DNA from: Rhizobium rosettiformans
GTDB lineage: Bacteria > Pseudomonadota > Alphaproteobacteria > Rhizobiales > Rhizobiaceae
NCBI RefSeq assembly: GCF_016806065.1
Contig: NZ_CP032405.1
Location: forward strand, 1,454,001-1,518,000
Length of the DNA stretch: 64,000 nucleotides
Direction: 5' to 3'
Shown: positions 17,886 to 27,260 of the stretch, piece by piece
Numbering within the stretch: position 1 is the stretch's first letter
Layout: every line of letters starts with the position of its first letter
Made by a program: the position numbers and the translations under genes
Notes under the pieces: model-generated
What the model saw: only the letters and a program-made list of their open reading frames with translations
The model's database searches: none
What the model was told of the DNA's origin: nothing

Positions 17886-19172
17886 ATGATGGAAGAACTA
17901 TCCAATGTCGGGAGCCGGCCACGCGTCGTGATCGTCGGCGCAGGTTTCGGAGGTCTCGCCTGCGCAAAGGCTCTGGCCGATACCGAGGTCGATGTGACGG
18001 TGATCGACCGGCGCAATCACAATCTGTTTCAACCATTGCTCTATCAGGTCGCAACCGCGGCGCTTTCGCCTGCGGATATCTCGGAGCCGATTCGCCGCAC
18101 ATTGGGACGGTCGGATAACATTCATGTGCTGATGGGAGAGGTGGTGTCGATCGATCCGACCGCCCGGACGGTCTCCCTCGCCGATGGGGCGGCAATTCCC
18201 TACGATCGCCTCGTCCTCGCGACGGGTTCAAAATACAACTATTTCGGTAATGAGGACTGGCAGAAACATGCGCCGGGGCTGAAATCGATCCACGAAGCCC
18301 GGCAGATCCGTCACCGCCTCCTCCTCGCCTTCGAACAGGCCGAGCGAAGCCAGGACGAGGCAGAGCAGCGCCGCCTCTTGACCAGCGTGGTCATCGGTGG
18401 TGGCCCGACCGGCGTCGAGATGGCCGGCGCCATTTCAGAACTCGGTCGCTTCATGATCGAGCGCGACTTCCGCAGCCTGCGACCGGAGCAGCATCATGTC
18501 GTACTCGTTGAGGCCGGTCCGCGTATTCTGGCAACCTTCCCCGAGAACCTCTCGGATTACGCGGCCGACTACCTCCGGAACATCGGCGTGGATATCCGGC
18601 TGAACACGCCCGTCGAAGACGTGACCGCCGAGGGCGTGCAGGTGAAGGACAGATTCCTGCCGGCGAGCTGCATCGTCTGGGGAGCCGGCGTGAAGGCATC
18701 ACCGGCCGCTGACTGGCTTGGCATCTCGCCGGGCCCGGGCGGGCGCCTACCGGTGGCGCGGGACCTCTCGGTGGATGGCTTAGAGGGAGTCTATGCCATT
18801 GGCGATACCGCGCTGGCTTTGGACGAAGATGGCGAAGCATTGCCCGCCCTCGCTCAGGTGGCCAAACAACAGGGCACGTTCCTCGGCAAAGCGCTCAAAG
18901 CCAGCCTCCTAAAGGGTGCGGCAGTGCCGAACTTCCGCTTCCACAACCGCGGCAATACGGCGGTCATCGGCAGAAACGCAGCCATTTTCGACTTCGGTAC
19001 CTGGCAGCTCAAAGGCCGCTTTGCCTGGCTGCTCTGGGCGATCGTCCATGTCTATCTGCTGGTCAATTTCGAGAAACGCCTGCTTGTGAGCGTTCAGTGG
19101 ATCTGGCGTTACACCACCCGCCAGAGAGGCGCGCGCCTGATCGACGAAAACTTCATCGCCCCTGACAAATAG
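17886..19172 (+). CDS. ndh: Type II NADH:quinone oxidoreductase (NDH-2)
   Basis: This ~428-aa single-subunit flavoprotein transfers electrons from NADH to quinone at the inner membrane without pumping protons. The FAD-binding VVIVGAGFGGLACAKAL is near residue 14, the NAD-binding VVIGGGPTGVEMAGAISEL near 170, and AIGDTALALD near 305. A C-terminal hydrophobic/amphipathic stretch (GRFAWLLWAIVHVYLLVNF) is the membrane anchor. I chose ATG 17886 (or 17889), next to AGTGAGG and downstream of the EcfG-type promoter; a longer frame from 17751 would precede that promoter. Stress-sigma control of NDH-2 would help reoxidise NADH under non-growing conditions (inference). Confidence 0.9.
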   Translation: MMEELSNVGSRPRVVIVGAGFGGLACAKALADTEVDVTVIDRRNHNLFQPLLYQVATAALSPADISEPIRRTLGRSDNIHVLMGEVVSIDPTARTVSLADGAAIPYDRLVLATGSKYNYFGNEDWQKHAPGLKSIHEARQIRHRLLLAFEQAERSQDEAEQRRLLTSVVIGGGPTGVEMAGAISELGRFMIERDFRSLRPEQHHVVLVEAGPRILATFPENLSDYAADYLRNIGVDIRLNTPVEDVTAEGVQVKDRFLPASCIVWGAGVKASPAADWLGISPGPGGRLPVARDLSVDGLEGVYAIGDTALALDEDGEALPALAQVAKQQGTFLGKALKASLLKGAAVPNFRFHNRGNTAVIGRNAAIFDFGTWQLKGRFAWLLWAIVHVYLLVNFEKRLLVSVQWIWRYTTRQRGARLIDENFIAPDK

Positions 19173-19307
19173 CGGCTTTCATTGACGAGCTGAGGGTAGA
19201 CGCTGTTTCACAGTAGACAACCCAATCTGAGATCTATAGACGTTACGATATTACATAACCAAGAAGATCGAGGCTTGACCGCCAGGGGCTGCAGGTCCTA
19301 TGCAAGC

Positions 19308-19515
19308 AGTGACGGTTCCCCGCCGGATGACTCCGAGGGGATTAATAGGGAACACGGTGAGGACGACCCAATAGGGACCAAGACCGTGGCTGCCCCCGCA
19401 ACTGTAAGCGGATTGCTGTCCATTCTCGCGGCGTGAAAGCGCCGGGCCACTGCGGGTCACCGTGGGAAGGCAAATGGAGAGCGCATATCCGTGAGCCAGG
19501 AGACCTGCCGTCAAG
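19308..19515 (+). promoter_or_regulatory. Cobalamin (B12) riboswitch
   Basis: The region has the B12-box words of the cobalamin riboswitch: GCCACTG near 19445 and ATCCGTGAGCCAGGAGACC near 19487-19505. P1 can form between GACGG (19311-19315) and CCGTC (19508-19512). It sits upstream of btuD-btuF-btuC. Downstream, CCTCCG (19605-19610) can pair with the CGGAGG ribosome-binding site (19622-19627), so control is probably at translation initiation. Confidence 0.93.
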
Positions 19516-19604
19516 TGAAGAGAACGAAGCGGACGGGGTGTTCCGATGGATACGAACTGGCTTTTGCGCCGCGCCTCCTGGCGCGCCGACCACACGCCAT
19601 TTTG

Positions 19605-19627
19605 CCTCCGGAGAAATCCTGCGGAGG
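19605..19627 (+). promoter_or_regulatory. RBS-sequestering hairpin downstream of the B12 riboswitch
   Basis: CCTCCG and CGGAGG flank an 11-base loop, hiding the Shine-Dalgarno of the 32-codon ORF. A neighbouring hairpin, CGCGCC-TCCT-GGCGCG, lies at 19570-19585. Together they look like the riboswitch expression platform. Confidence 0.55.
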
Positions 19628-19633
19628 AACGGC

Positions 19634-19732
19634 ATGCATTACCTTCCAGATCATGACGCGCAGGGACGGGCGATCGGCCTTGGCCATGGCGTAACGCTCG
19701 GCGTTTCGTCGTTCGATGAGGTCCGCCCATGA
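19634..19732 (+). CDS. Small ORF (32 aa) between B12 riboswitch and btuD
   Basis: The peptide begins MHYLPDHDAQGRAIG and ends in SSFDEVRP. It has an excellent CGGAGG seven bases before its ATG, and its TGA overlaps the btuD ATG (ATGA). It has no hydrophobic segment. The arrangement suggests a coupling or leader peptide through which the riboswitch controls btuD translation. It could also be a true small protein; four histidines or carboxylates near the N-terminus might bind metal, but that is speculation. Confidence 0.55.
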   Translation: MHYLPDHDAQGRAIGLGHGVTLGVSSFDEVRP

Positions 19733-20523
19733 GCTGTACCAGCAAGGGCTGCCCGATCCGGGTCACCGATATCGGTTGGGGGCCGAAGTCATCCCAGTTT
19801 TTGGTCCGAGGCGTTTCCTTCTCCCTCGATGCCGGCGACCGGCTGGCAATCGTCGGGCCGAACGGGGCTGGCAAGACCACGCTTCTGCGCTGCCTCTATC
19901 GCGGTGTTAGCCCGCTGGAGGGGCGCGTCGAGGTCGACGGTCAGGATATCTGGCAGATGAGTGCCCGCCAGCTTGCCCGTCGGGTGGCGGTCGTTCTGCA
20001 GGAAATGCCGGGCGACTTCCCGTTCACCGTCCGCGACGTGGTGATGATGGGGCGCGTTCCCTGGCGCGAAGGCCTTGCGGGCTGGAGCGAAGAAGACCGA
20101 GCCGAAGCAGAGCACGCGCTCGATCATCTCGATCTGCTGCGGCTGGCGAACCGGCAGTTCTCGACCTTGTCGGGAGGTGAGAAGCAGCGTGTCCTGGTGG
20201 CACGTGCGCTGGCGCAGAAGCCTGAAATCCTCATACTCGACGAGCCGACCAACCATCTGGATATCCGCCACCAGCTCGAGATCCTCGATCTGCTCGGCGC
20301 TTTGAACCTGACGATCATCACGACCCTGCACGACATTAACCTCGCCGCCGAGTTTGCAACGCATATTGCCCTGATGCATGGCGGCCGGATGAATGCGTTC
20401 GGCCCACCGGAAGCTGTTTTGACCGAACAGGCCCTGTCCGGAACCTTCGGTGTCCTCGCCGCCCGTCAACAGGCGGAGGGCGCTCGATCCCATCGTTTTT
20501 CCTTTTCCCTTGCCTTGACCTGA
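19729..20523 (+). CDS. btuD: Cobalamin ABC transporter ATP-binding protein
   Basis: This 264-aa FecE/BtuD-type ATPase has Walker A GPNGAGKTT near residue 44, signature LSGGEKQRV near 145, Walker B ILILDEPTNHLD near 167 and switch His in TLHDINLAAEF. FecCD-family importers carry B12, haem or siderophores. The upstream cobalamin riboswitch makes B12 or a corrinoid precursor the most likely cargo. Its start overlaps the small ORF stop (ATGA), so translation should depend on that ORF. Confidence 0.9.
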   Translation: MSCTSKGCPIRVTDIGWGPKSSQFLVRGVSFSLDAGDRLAIVGPNGAGKTTLLRCLYRGVSPLEGRVEVDGQDIWQMSARQLARRVAVVLQEMPGDFPFTVRDVVMMGRVPWREGLAGWSEEDRAEAEHALDHLDLLRLANRQFSTLSGGEKQRVLVARALAQKPEILILDEPTNHLDIRHQLEILDLLGALNLTIITTLHDINLAAEFATHIALMHGGRMNAFGPPEAVLTEQALSGTFGVLAARQQAEGARSHRFSFSLALT

Positions 20524-20543
20524 TTTTGAAAGGATCCGCCCAT

Positions 20544-21518
20544 ATGGCTTCCCGTCTTCTATTGTCTGCTACGCTCTTTGCCTCGGTCTTCGCCGCCTCC
20601 TCGGTCTTCGCCGCCTCCTCGGCCTTCGCCTATCCTGTCACGGTCAAGAGCTGCGATCGCGAGGTCACGTTCGACGCCCCTCCGGCACGTGCGATCTCCA
20701 ATGACGTCAACCTGACCGAGATGATGCTGGCCCTGAAACTGCAGGACCGCATGGTCGGTTACACCGGGATCTCCGGTTGGAAGACGCTGGATGAGGGGCT
20801 GCGGGAAGGTGTGAAGGAGTTGCCGGAGCTTTCGCCGAAATACCCGACGAAGGAAGTGCTGCTGAACGCCGATGCCGATTTCTACTTCGCCGGCTGGAAC
20901 TACGGCATGAAGGTTGGCGGCGAGGTGACGCCCGAAACGCTCGAGCCCTTCAAGATCAAGGTCTACGAGCTGACGGAGTCCTGCATCCATATCATGGCGA
21001 AGAACAAGCCGACGATGGACGACATGTTCGTCGACCTGCTGAACCTCGGCAAGATCTTTGGCGTCGAGGACCGCGCCGAGGCCCTGGTTGCTGGCTACCG
21101 CAAGCAACTGGACGACATCACCACCCGCATCGGCGGCATCGAAAAGCCGGTCCGCGTCTTTGTCTATGATTCCGGCACCGAGAAGCCCTTCACCTCGGGT
21201 CGCTTCGGCATTCCGACCGCAATGATCGAAGCCGCAGGCGGCGTGAACATCATGGAAGACGTCGAAAAGAGCTGGACGGAAGTGTCCTGGGAGCCGGTCA
21301 TCGAGCGCAATCCGGAAGTCGTCGTCATCGTCAACTACGGCGATGTCACGGCCGAACAGAAGATCGCTTTCATGAAGGAAAACCCGGCCTTCAAGAATCT
21401 CGATGCCGTCAAGCAGGATCGCTTCGTGGTGCTGGAATATGTTGAGGCAACACCGGGGCCGCGCAATGTCCAGGCAATCGAGCGGCTCGCAAACACCTTC
21501 CATCCGCGCAACATGTAA
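20544..21518 (+). CDS. btuF: Cobalamin-binding periplasmic protein
   Basis: This is a 324-aa periplasmic binding protein of the TroA/BtuF-FepB fold, with VTFDAPPARAISNDVNLTEMMLAL near residues 45-70 (core FDAPPARAISNDVN). The signal peptide holds an exact tandem repeat of 18 bp (20581-20616 plus a partial third copy), giving SVFAAS-SVFAAS-SAFA. The start is the ATG at 20544 with AAGGA nine bases upstream. A TTG further upstream is in frame but has no support. It is followed by a 10-bp hairpin before btuC. Confidence 0.88.
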   Translation: MASRLLLSATLFASVFAASSVFAASSAFAYPVTVKSCDREVTFDAPPARAISNDVNLTEMMLALKLQDRMVGYTGISGWKTLDEGLREGVKELPELSPKYPTKEVLLNADADFYFAGWNYGMKVGGEVTPETLEPFKIKVYELTESCIHIMAKNKPTMDDMFVDLLNLGKIFGVEDRAEALVAGYRKQLDDITTRIGGIEKPVRVFVYDSGTEKPFTSGRFGIPTAMIEAAGGVNIMEDVEKSWTEVSWEPVIERNPEVVVIVNYGDVTAEQKIAFMKENPAFKNLDAVKQDRFVVLEYVEATPGPRNVQAIERLANTFHPRNM

Positions 21519-21525
21519 TCCGCAA

Positions 21526-21550
21526 GGCGGGACCGCGAACCGGTCCCGCC
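21526..21550 (+). other. Intercistronic hairpin after btuF
   Basis: GGCGGGACCG and its complement flank a five-base loop just after the btuF stop. There is no T-tract. It probably protects the upstream mRNA or lowers read-through into btuC. Confidence 0.65.
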
Positions 21551-21571
21551 CGGCACGAAATTCGAGGCAGA

Positions 21572-22582
21572 ATGATGCACGGTCGCATGTTTCTCTGGAT
21601 GGGTCTGGCTATCGTGCTGCTGGCCCTCTGCCTCACCGCTGGCGTGTCCCTGGGTTCGGCTCCCATTCCGGTCAGCACTGTCTGGTCGATCGTGGCCAGC
21701 AAACTCGCACCCGGTACATTTGAAGTGACATGGTCGCCCGGTCGCGAGAGCATCGTGTGGGACGTTCGCTTCCCGCGCGTCATCCTGGCTGGCCTCGTGG
21801 GTGCCGGCCTCGCAACGGTGGGGGCTGTCCTGCAAGCGGTGACGCGCAATCCACTGGCCGATCCGCATCTGCTCGGCGTCTCCTCCGGCGGTGCCCTCGG
21901 TGCGATAATCGCGCTTCTCCATACCGGTCTGATCTTCGGCCTGGTCACGGTGCCGCTCTTTGCCTTCGTGGGTTCCCTGATGGCGACGCTCGCGGTCGTC
22001 ACTGTTACGCGCTTCACCGGCGCAGGTGCCGATCGCCTCGTATTGACCGGTGTGGCCATCGCTTTCGTGGCGACCTCGCTTGGCAATCTCGCGATCTTCC
22101 TCGGAGATCCACGCGCCGCTCATACGGTGGTCTTCTGGATGCTGGGAGGGCTTGGCCTCGCCCAATGGTCGCATCTTCTCTATCCGGTGGCGGTGCTTTC
22201 AGTTTGCCTCGTCTTCCTTGTCGTTCGCGCCCGGGAAATCAACGCCATGGCCATGGGCGACGAAACGGCAGCAACGCTTGGTATTCCCGTCGCCCGATTC
22301 CGCGCGGAGCTCTTTGTGATCACCGCGCTGCTGACAGGTGTGATGGTCGCCTTTTCGGGTGCCATCGGCTTTGTGGGCCTTCTGGTTCCGCATTTCGTCC
22401 GCCTGACCGCCGGCAGCGACAATATCAGGGTCATTCCCCTTTCGGCATTGGCCGGCGCCGTCATCCTCATTCTGGCCGATATCGTGTCGCGCACGATCAT
22501 GGCGCCTGAGGATGTCCCGATCGGGGTAATTACCGGGCTTGTGGGCGGGCTTGCTTTCATTCTTCTCCTGCGACGGCGATAG
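21572..22582 (+). CDS. btuC: Cobalamin ABC transporter permease (FecCD family)
   Basis: This 336-aa very hydrophobic permease has about ten transmembrane segments. FecCD hallmarks are visible: RFPRVILAGLVGAGLATVGA near residue 70, NPLADPHLLGVSSGGALGA near 98, and GFVGLLVPHFVRL near 265, the loop that meets BtuD. GAGG precedes the ATG at 21572. With BtuD and BtuF it completes the importer. Confidence 0.9.
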   Translation: MMHGRMFLWMGLAIVLLALCLTAGVSLGSAPIPVSTVWSIVASKLAPGTFEVTWSPGRESIVWDVRFPRVILAGLVGAGLATVGAVLQAVTRNPLADPHLLGVSSGGALGAIIALLHTGLIFGLVTVPLFAFVGSLMATLAVVTVTRFTGAGADRLVLTGVAIAFVATSLGNLAIFLGDPRAAHTVVFWMLGGLGLAQWSHLLYPVAVLSVCLVFLVVRAREINAMAMGDETAATLGIPVARFRAELFVITALLTGVMVAFSGAIGFVGLLVPHFVRLTAGSDNIRVIPLSALAGAVILILADIVSRTIMAPEDVPIGVITGLVGGLAFILLLRRR

Positions 22583-22605
22583 TTGGAGCCTGCCTATTGC
22601 CCCTG

Positions 22606-22638
22606 TTTCGTTTTTGCCTAGACTGAAGAAAAACGAAA
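22606..22638. promoter_or_regulatory. Putative GlpR operator upstream of glpR
   Basis: A perfect 10-bp inverted repeat, TTTCGTTTTT (22606-22615) and AAAAACGAAA (22629-22638), is spaced by 13 bases and ends 17 bases before the glpR ATG. It shares the TTTCG word with the glpD upstream region, supporting autoregulation. Confidence 0.6.
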
Positions 22639-22655
22639 TAAGGGGAGGGGGCGGC

Positions 22656-23444
22656 ATGATGTTCTCCGCGAGACAGGCCGAGATCATGACTCTGGCCAAG
22701 GAGCAGGGCCGCGTTCTGGTGGACGAGCTCGCCGCGCGCTTCGCAGTCACACCGCAAACGATTCGCAAGGACCTCAACGACCTGTGCGACGCACGCGCCC
22801 TCAACCGTATCCACGGCGGTGCCGTCTTTCCGAGCGGAAACGAAAACGTCAAATACGAAGCACGCCGTTCGATGGCGGCCGGCGAAAAGCAGGCGATCGG
22901 CCGCGCTGCAGCCAACCTGATCCCGGACAATTCCTCCCTCTTCATCAACATCGGCACCACGACGGAAGCTGTGGGCGAAGCGCTTGTTGACCACAGGGAA
23001 TTGATGGTCATCACCAACAACATCAACGTTGCCAATCGCTTGCGCGTCTATCCCTCGATCGAGGTGGTCATCGCCGGCGGTGTGGTGCGTGGTTCTGACG
23101 GCGGGATCGTCGGCGAGGCAGCCGTGGATTTCATCCGTCAGTTCAAGGTGGATTTCGCTGTTATCGGCGTCTCCGCGATCGATGAGGATGGTGCACTGCT
23201 CGATTTCGATTTTCGCGAAGTGAAAGTCGCCCAGGCCATCATCGCCAATGCCCGGCATGTGATCCTTGTTTCCGACGCTTCGAAATTCGAGCGCACCGCG
23301 CCGGTCCGTATCGGACATATCTCGCAGGTTCAGACCTTTATCACCGATCACTGTCCTTCGAGCAGCATCCGCGACATCTGCGCCGAGCGCGATGTCAGGA
23401 TCATCGAAACGGCGCCGGTCGACCGCGATGTAGCCGCGGAATAA
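22656..23444 (+). CDS. glpR: DeoR-family glycerol-3-phosphate regulon repressor
   Basis: This 262-aa DeoR-type repressor has an N-terminal winged helix (RQAEIMTLAKEQGRVLVDEL, then FAVTPQTIRKDLNDLCD, residues ~5-50) followed by the RIHGGAV hinge. The C-terminal sugar-phosphate domain contains LFINIGTTTEA near residue 90 and VGEAAVDF near 150. It probably responds to glycerol-3-phosphate. I chose ATG 22656 after AGGGGAGGGGG. It is codirectional with and 91 bases upstream of glpD, between two clusters of TTTCG operator motifs. Confidence 0.92.
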   Translation: MMFSARQAEIMTLAKEQGRVLVDELAARFAVTPQTIRKDLNDLCDARALNRIHGGAVFPSGNENVKYEARRSMAAGEKQAIGRAAANLIPDNSSLFINIGTTTEAVGEALVDHRELMVITNNINVANRLRVYPSIEVVIAGGVVRGSDGGIVGEAAVDFIRQFKVDFAVIGVSAIDEDGALLDFDFREVKVAQAIIANARHVILVSDASKFERTAPVRIGHISQVQTFITDHCPSSSIRDICAERDVRIIETAPVDRDVAAE

Positions 23445-23446
23445 CT

Positions 23447-23494
23447 TTCGTTTGACATTCGTTTAAATTTCGAAAAAGATAATCCTACTTTCGC
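23447..23494. promoter_or_regulatory. Phased TTTCG operator array and promoter upstream of glpD
   Basis: TTTCG or TTCG words begin at 23447, 23458 (ATTCG), 23469 and 23490, that is at steps of 11, 11 and 21 bases, all on one helix face. They overlap a TTGACA -35 box at 23453-23458 and an AT-rich -10 region around 23476-23484. This fits DeoR-type repressors reading direct repeats, with GlpR as the likely protein. Confidence 0.6.
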
Positions 23495-23535
23495 AATAGC
23501 AGCAAATGCTGCAGGTGCGAACATACGGAGGAACG

Positions 23536-25047
23536 ATGTCGGGGCAGCCAATTTACGATCTGTTTGTGATCGGCGGCGGGATCAACGGGACTGGGATCGC
23601 GCGCGACGCGGCCGGCCGTGGTTACTCGGTCGCCTTGGCTGAAATGAACGATTTCGCCTCCGGTACGTCGTCGGGCGCAACCAAGCTCATCCACGGCGGC
23701 CTTCGTTATCTGGAGCACTACGAATTTCGCCTTGTGCGCGAAGCGCTGATGGAGCGCGAAGTCCTCTGGGCCATGGCCCCGCATGTCATCTGGCCTCTGC
23801 GATTTGTCCTGCCCTTCCAGAAGGGCGGCATCCGTCCGGCCTGGCTCATTCGCCTCGGCCTTTTCCTTTACGACAATCTCGGTGGCCGAAAGCTGCTTCC
23901 GCCGACCAAGACGCTCGATCTGCGCCGTGATCCGGCCGGAAAGCCTTTGAAGCCGGTCTTCTCCAAGGCCTTTGAATATTCGGATGGCTGGGTCGATGAC
24001 GCGCGCATGGTGGTTCTCAATGCCCGCGATGCACAGATCCGCGGCGCAACGATCCTGAGCCGCAACCGCGTTGTCTCCGCTCATCGCGAAGATGGCCATT
24101 GGGTCGTCACGACGAAGTCGCAGCGCGACGGCTCGACAGTCATCCACAAGGCCCGCATGCTGGTCAACGCGGCCGGCCCCTGGGTCGACCAGGTGCTTGC
24201 TGGAGCCTTCGGCCGCAACAATGTTCACAATGTGCGCCTTGTGCAGGGCAGCCATATCGTGGTGCGCAAGAAGTTCACCGACCCGCGCGCCTACTTCTTC
24301 CAGAACCCCGACAACCGGATCATTTTCGCCATCCCATACGAGGGTGAGTTCACCCTGATCGGCACGACGGATCGGGACTTCACCGAAGATCCCAAGGACG
24401 TCCGGATCAGCCCCGAGGAAGTGAACTACCTCTGCGGTGCCGCGAGCGAGTATTTCCAGGAACCGATCCGCCCCGAGGATATCGTCTGGAGCTATTCCGC
24501 CGTCCGGCCGCTTTTCGACGACGGTGCATCAAAGGCCCAGGAAGCGACCCGCGACTACGTGCTCAAGATCGAAGGGACGAGTGAAGAGGCCCCGTTGCTC
24601 AACGTCTTCGGCGGCAAGCTGACGACCTATCGTCGTCTGGCCGAACATGCCTTGGAGAAAATCGGTGAGACGATCGGGCAGAAGGGCACGCCATGGACGG
24701 CGGGCAGTCGTCTGCCCGGCGGCGACTTCGCCGCGACGGCATTCGAACCAACGGTTGCCGATCTCCTGAAGGCCTATCCGTTCCTGGAGCGAGGGCACGC
24801 CGAGCGTTTGATCCGCTGTTACGGAACGGATTCCAAATCGATTCTGGGCAAGGCCCGGTCTTTGGCTGATCTCGGTCGCCACTTCGGCGGCACGCTATAC
24901 GAGGTTGAAGTTCGCTGGCTGGTGGAAAGGGAATGGGCCGTCACGGCCGAAGACGTGCTGTGGCGCCGAACGAAACAGGGATTGTTCCTGACGCCGGAGG
25001 AGGCGAAGGGGCTGGATGCCTATCTGGGGATGCTGGCGGCGGCCTGA
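23536..25047 (+). CDS. glpD: Glycerol-3-phosphate dehydrogenase, aerobic FAD type
   Basis: This 503-aa membrane-associated flavoenzyme oxidises sn-glycerol-3-phosphate to dihydroxyacetone phosphate and passes electrons to quinone. The FAD motif LFVIGGGINGTGIARDAAGRG is near residue 9 (core GGGINGTGIARDAAGRG), with SSGATKLIHGGLRYLE near 47 and GGKLTTYRRLAEHAL near 355. GGAGG sits four bases before the ATG at 23536; an in-frame start at 23506 lacks such a site. It is the first structural gene of the glp operon. Confidence 0.96.
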   Translation: MSGQPIYDLFVIGGGINGTGIARDAAGRGYSVALAEMNDFASGTSSGATKLIHGGLRYLEHYEFRLVREALMEREVLWAMAPHVIWPLRFVLPFQKGGIRPAWLIRLGLFLYDNLGGRKLLPPTKTLDLRRDPAGKPLKPVFSKAFEYSDGWVDDARMVVLNARDAQIRGATILSRNRVVSAHREDGHWVVTTKSQRDGSTVIHKARMLVNAAGPWVDQVLAGAFGRNNVHNVRLVQGSHIVVRKKFTDPRAYFFQNPDNRIIFAIPYEGEFTLIGTTDRDFTEDPKDVRISPEEVNYLCGAASEYFQEPIRPEDIVWSYSAVRPLFDDGASKAQEATRDYVLKIEGTSEEAPLLNVFGGKLTTYRRLAEHALEKIGETIGQKGTPWTAGSRLPGGDFAATAFEPTVADLLKAYPFLERGHAERLIRCYGTDSKSILGKARSLADLGRHFGGTLYEVEVRWLVEREWAVTAEDVLWRRTKQGLFLTPEEAKGLDAYLGMLAAA

Positions 25048-25095
25048 TCGCCCATCTCGACAAAGACCGACGGTTTGGAGGAGGCCCGAGGACAT

Positions 25096-26175
25096 ATGTT
25101 GGAACTGCGTAAAGTCTCGAAACTGGCGGGAGGTGGATATCACATCCACCCGACCGACCTGACGTTGCAGCGGGGTACGCTCAATGTCCTGCTCGGGCCC
25201 ACTCTTTCGGGCAAGACGTCCCTGATGCGCCTGATGGCAGGCCTCGATAAGCCGACTTCGGGCACCGTTCACTTCGATGGTCGGGATGTCACGGGCGTGC
25301 CGGTCCAGAAGCGCAATGTCGCGATGGTCTACCAGCAGTTCATCAACTATCCGGCTTTGACGGTCTACGAAAACATCGCCTCGCCGATGCGGGTTGCGGG
25401 CAAGGATGCGGCCACCATCGATCGCGAGGTCCGCAAGGCGGCCGACCTCTTGCGCCTGACGCCCTATCTCGATCGCACCCCGCTGAACCTGTCCGGTGGA
25501 CAGCAGCAGCGCACGGCGCTCGCTCGCGCTATCGTCAAGAATGCGACCCTTGTCCTGCTCGACGAGCCGCTTGCCAACCTCGACTACAAGCTGCGCGAGG
25601 AACTGCGCGAAGAACTCCCGAAGATCTTCGCCGAATCCGGCGCAATTTTCGTCTACGCGACAACCGAACCCTCGGAAGCTCTGCTGCTCGGCGGCAATAC
25701 CGCGACGCTGTCCGAAGGTCGGATCACCCAGTTCGGTCAGACGATCGACGTCTATCGCCGCCCATTGGACCTCCTGGCCGCCAAAACTTTCGCCGATCCG
25801 CCGCTCAACACCATCGCGCTGGTCAAGCGGGGCGCAAGCTTCGAACTGAACGGCCAGCCAGTTCTGGCGGTGCCTGGCCATCTGGCATCGATCGCGGACG
25901 GCCCCGTCACGGTCGCCTTCCACCCGCATCACCTGTTGCTTGCCGCCCTGCCGGGCGCCCTGCCGATGCGCTCGCGGACGCTGGTTTCCGAAATCGCAGG
26001 CTCGGAGAGCTTCATCCATGTCGAATACGGCGCGGCCCGCTGGGTGTGCCTGGCCCATGGCATCCACGACATCGATCCCGATCGCGAGATCGATGTCTTC
26101 ATCGACACCCGCCACCTGATGGCGTTCGGCGCCGACGGCAAGGCGCTCGGCGCGCCGGCCGAAATGGCCGCGTGA
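25096..26175 (+). CDS. glpS: Glycerol ABC transporter ATP-binding protein GlpS
   Basis: GlpS is one of two distinct ATPases of the rhizobial glycerol importer, 359 aa. The Walker A is the unusual GPTLSGKTS near residue 36, followed by YQQFINYPALTVYENIASP, signature NLSGGQQQR near 132 and Walker B LVLLDEPLANLDYK near 153. A C-terminal TOBE-like domain contains VTVAFHPHHLLL. The switch position reads ATTEPSEAL, lacking the usual histidine (TTE instead of THD), so this subunit may be catalytically weak. The ATG at 25096 follows GAGGACAT. The gene pairs with glpT. Confidence 0.92.
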   Translation: MLELRKVSKLAGGGYHIHPTDLTLQRGTLNVLLGPTLSGKTSLMRLMAGLDKPTSGTVHFDGRDVTGVPVQKRNVAMVYQQFINYPALTVYENIASPMRVAGKDAATIDREVRKAADLLRLTPYLDRTPLNLSGGQQQRTALARAIVKNATLVLLDEPLANLDYKLREELREELPKIFAESGAIFVYATTEPSEALLLGGNTATLSEGRITQFGQTIDVYRRPLDLLAAKTFADPPLNTIALVKRGASFELNGQPVLAVPGHLASIADGPVTVAFHPHHLLLAALPGALPMRSRTLVSEIAGSESFIHVEYGAARWVCLAHGIHDIDPDREIDVFIDTRHLMAFGADGKALGAPAEMAA

Positions 26176-26186
26176 GGAGCAACGTC

Positions 26187-27257
<1,071 letters not shown>

Positions 27258-27260
27258 CCG

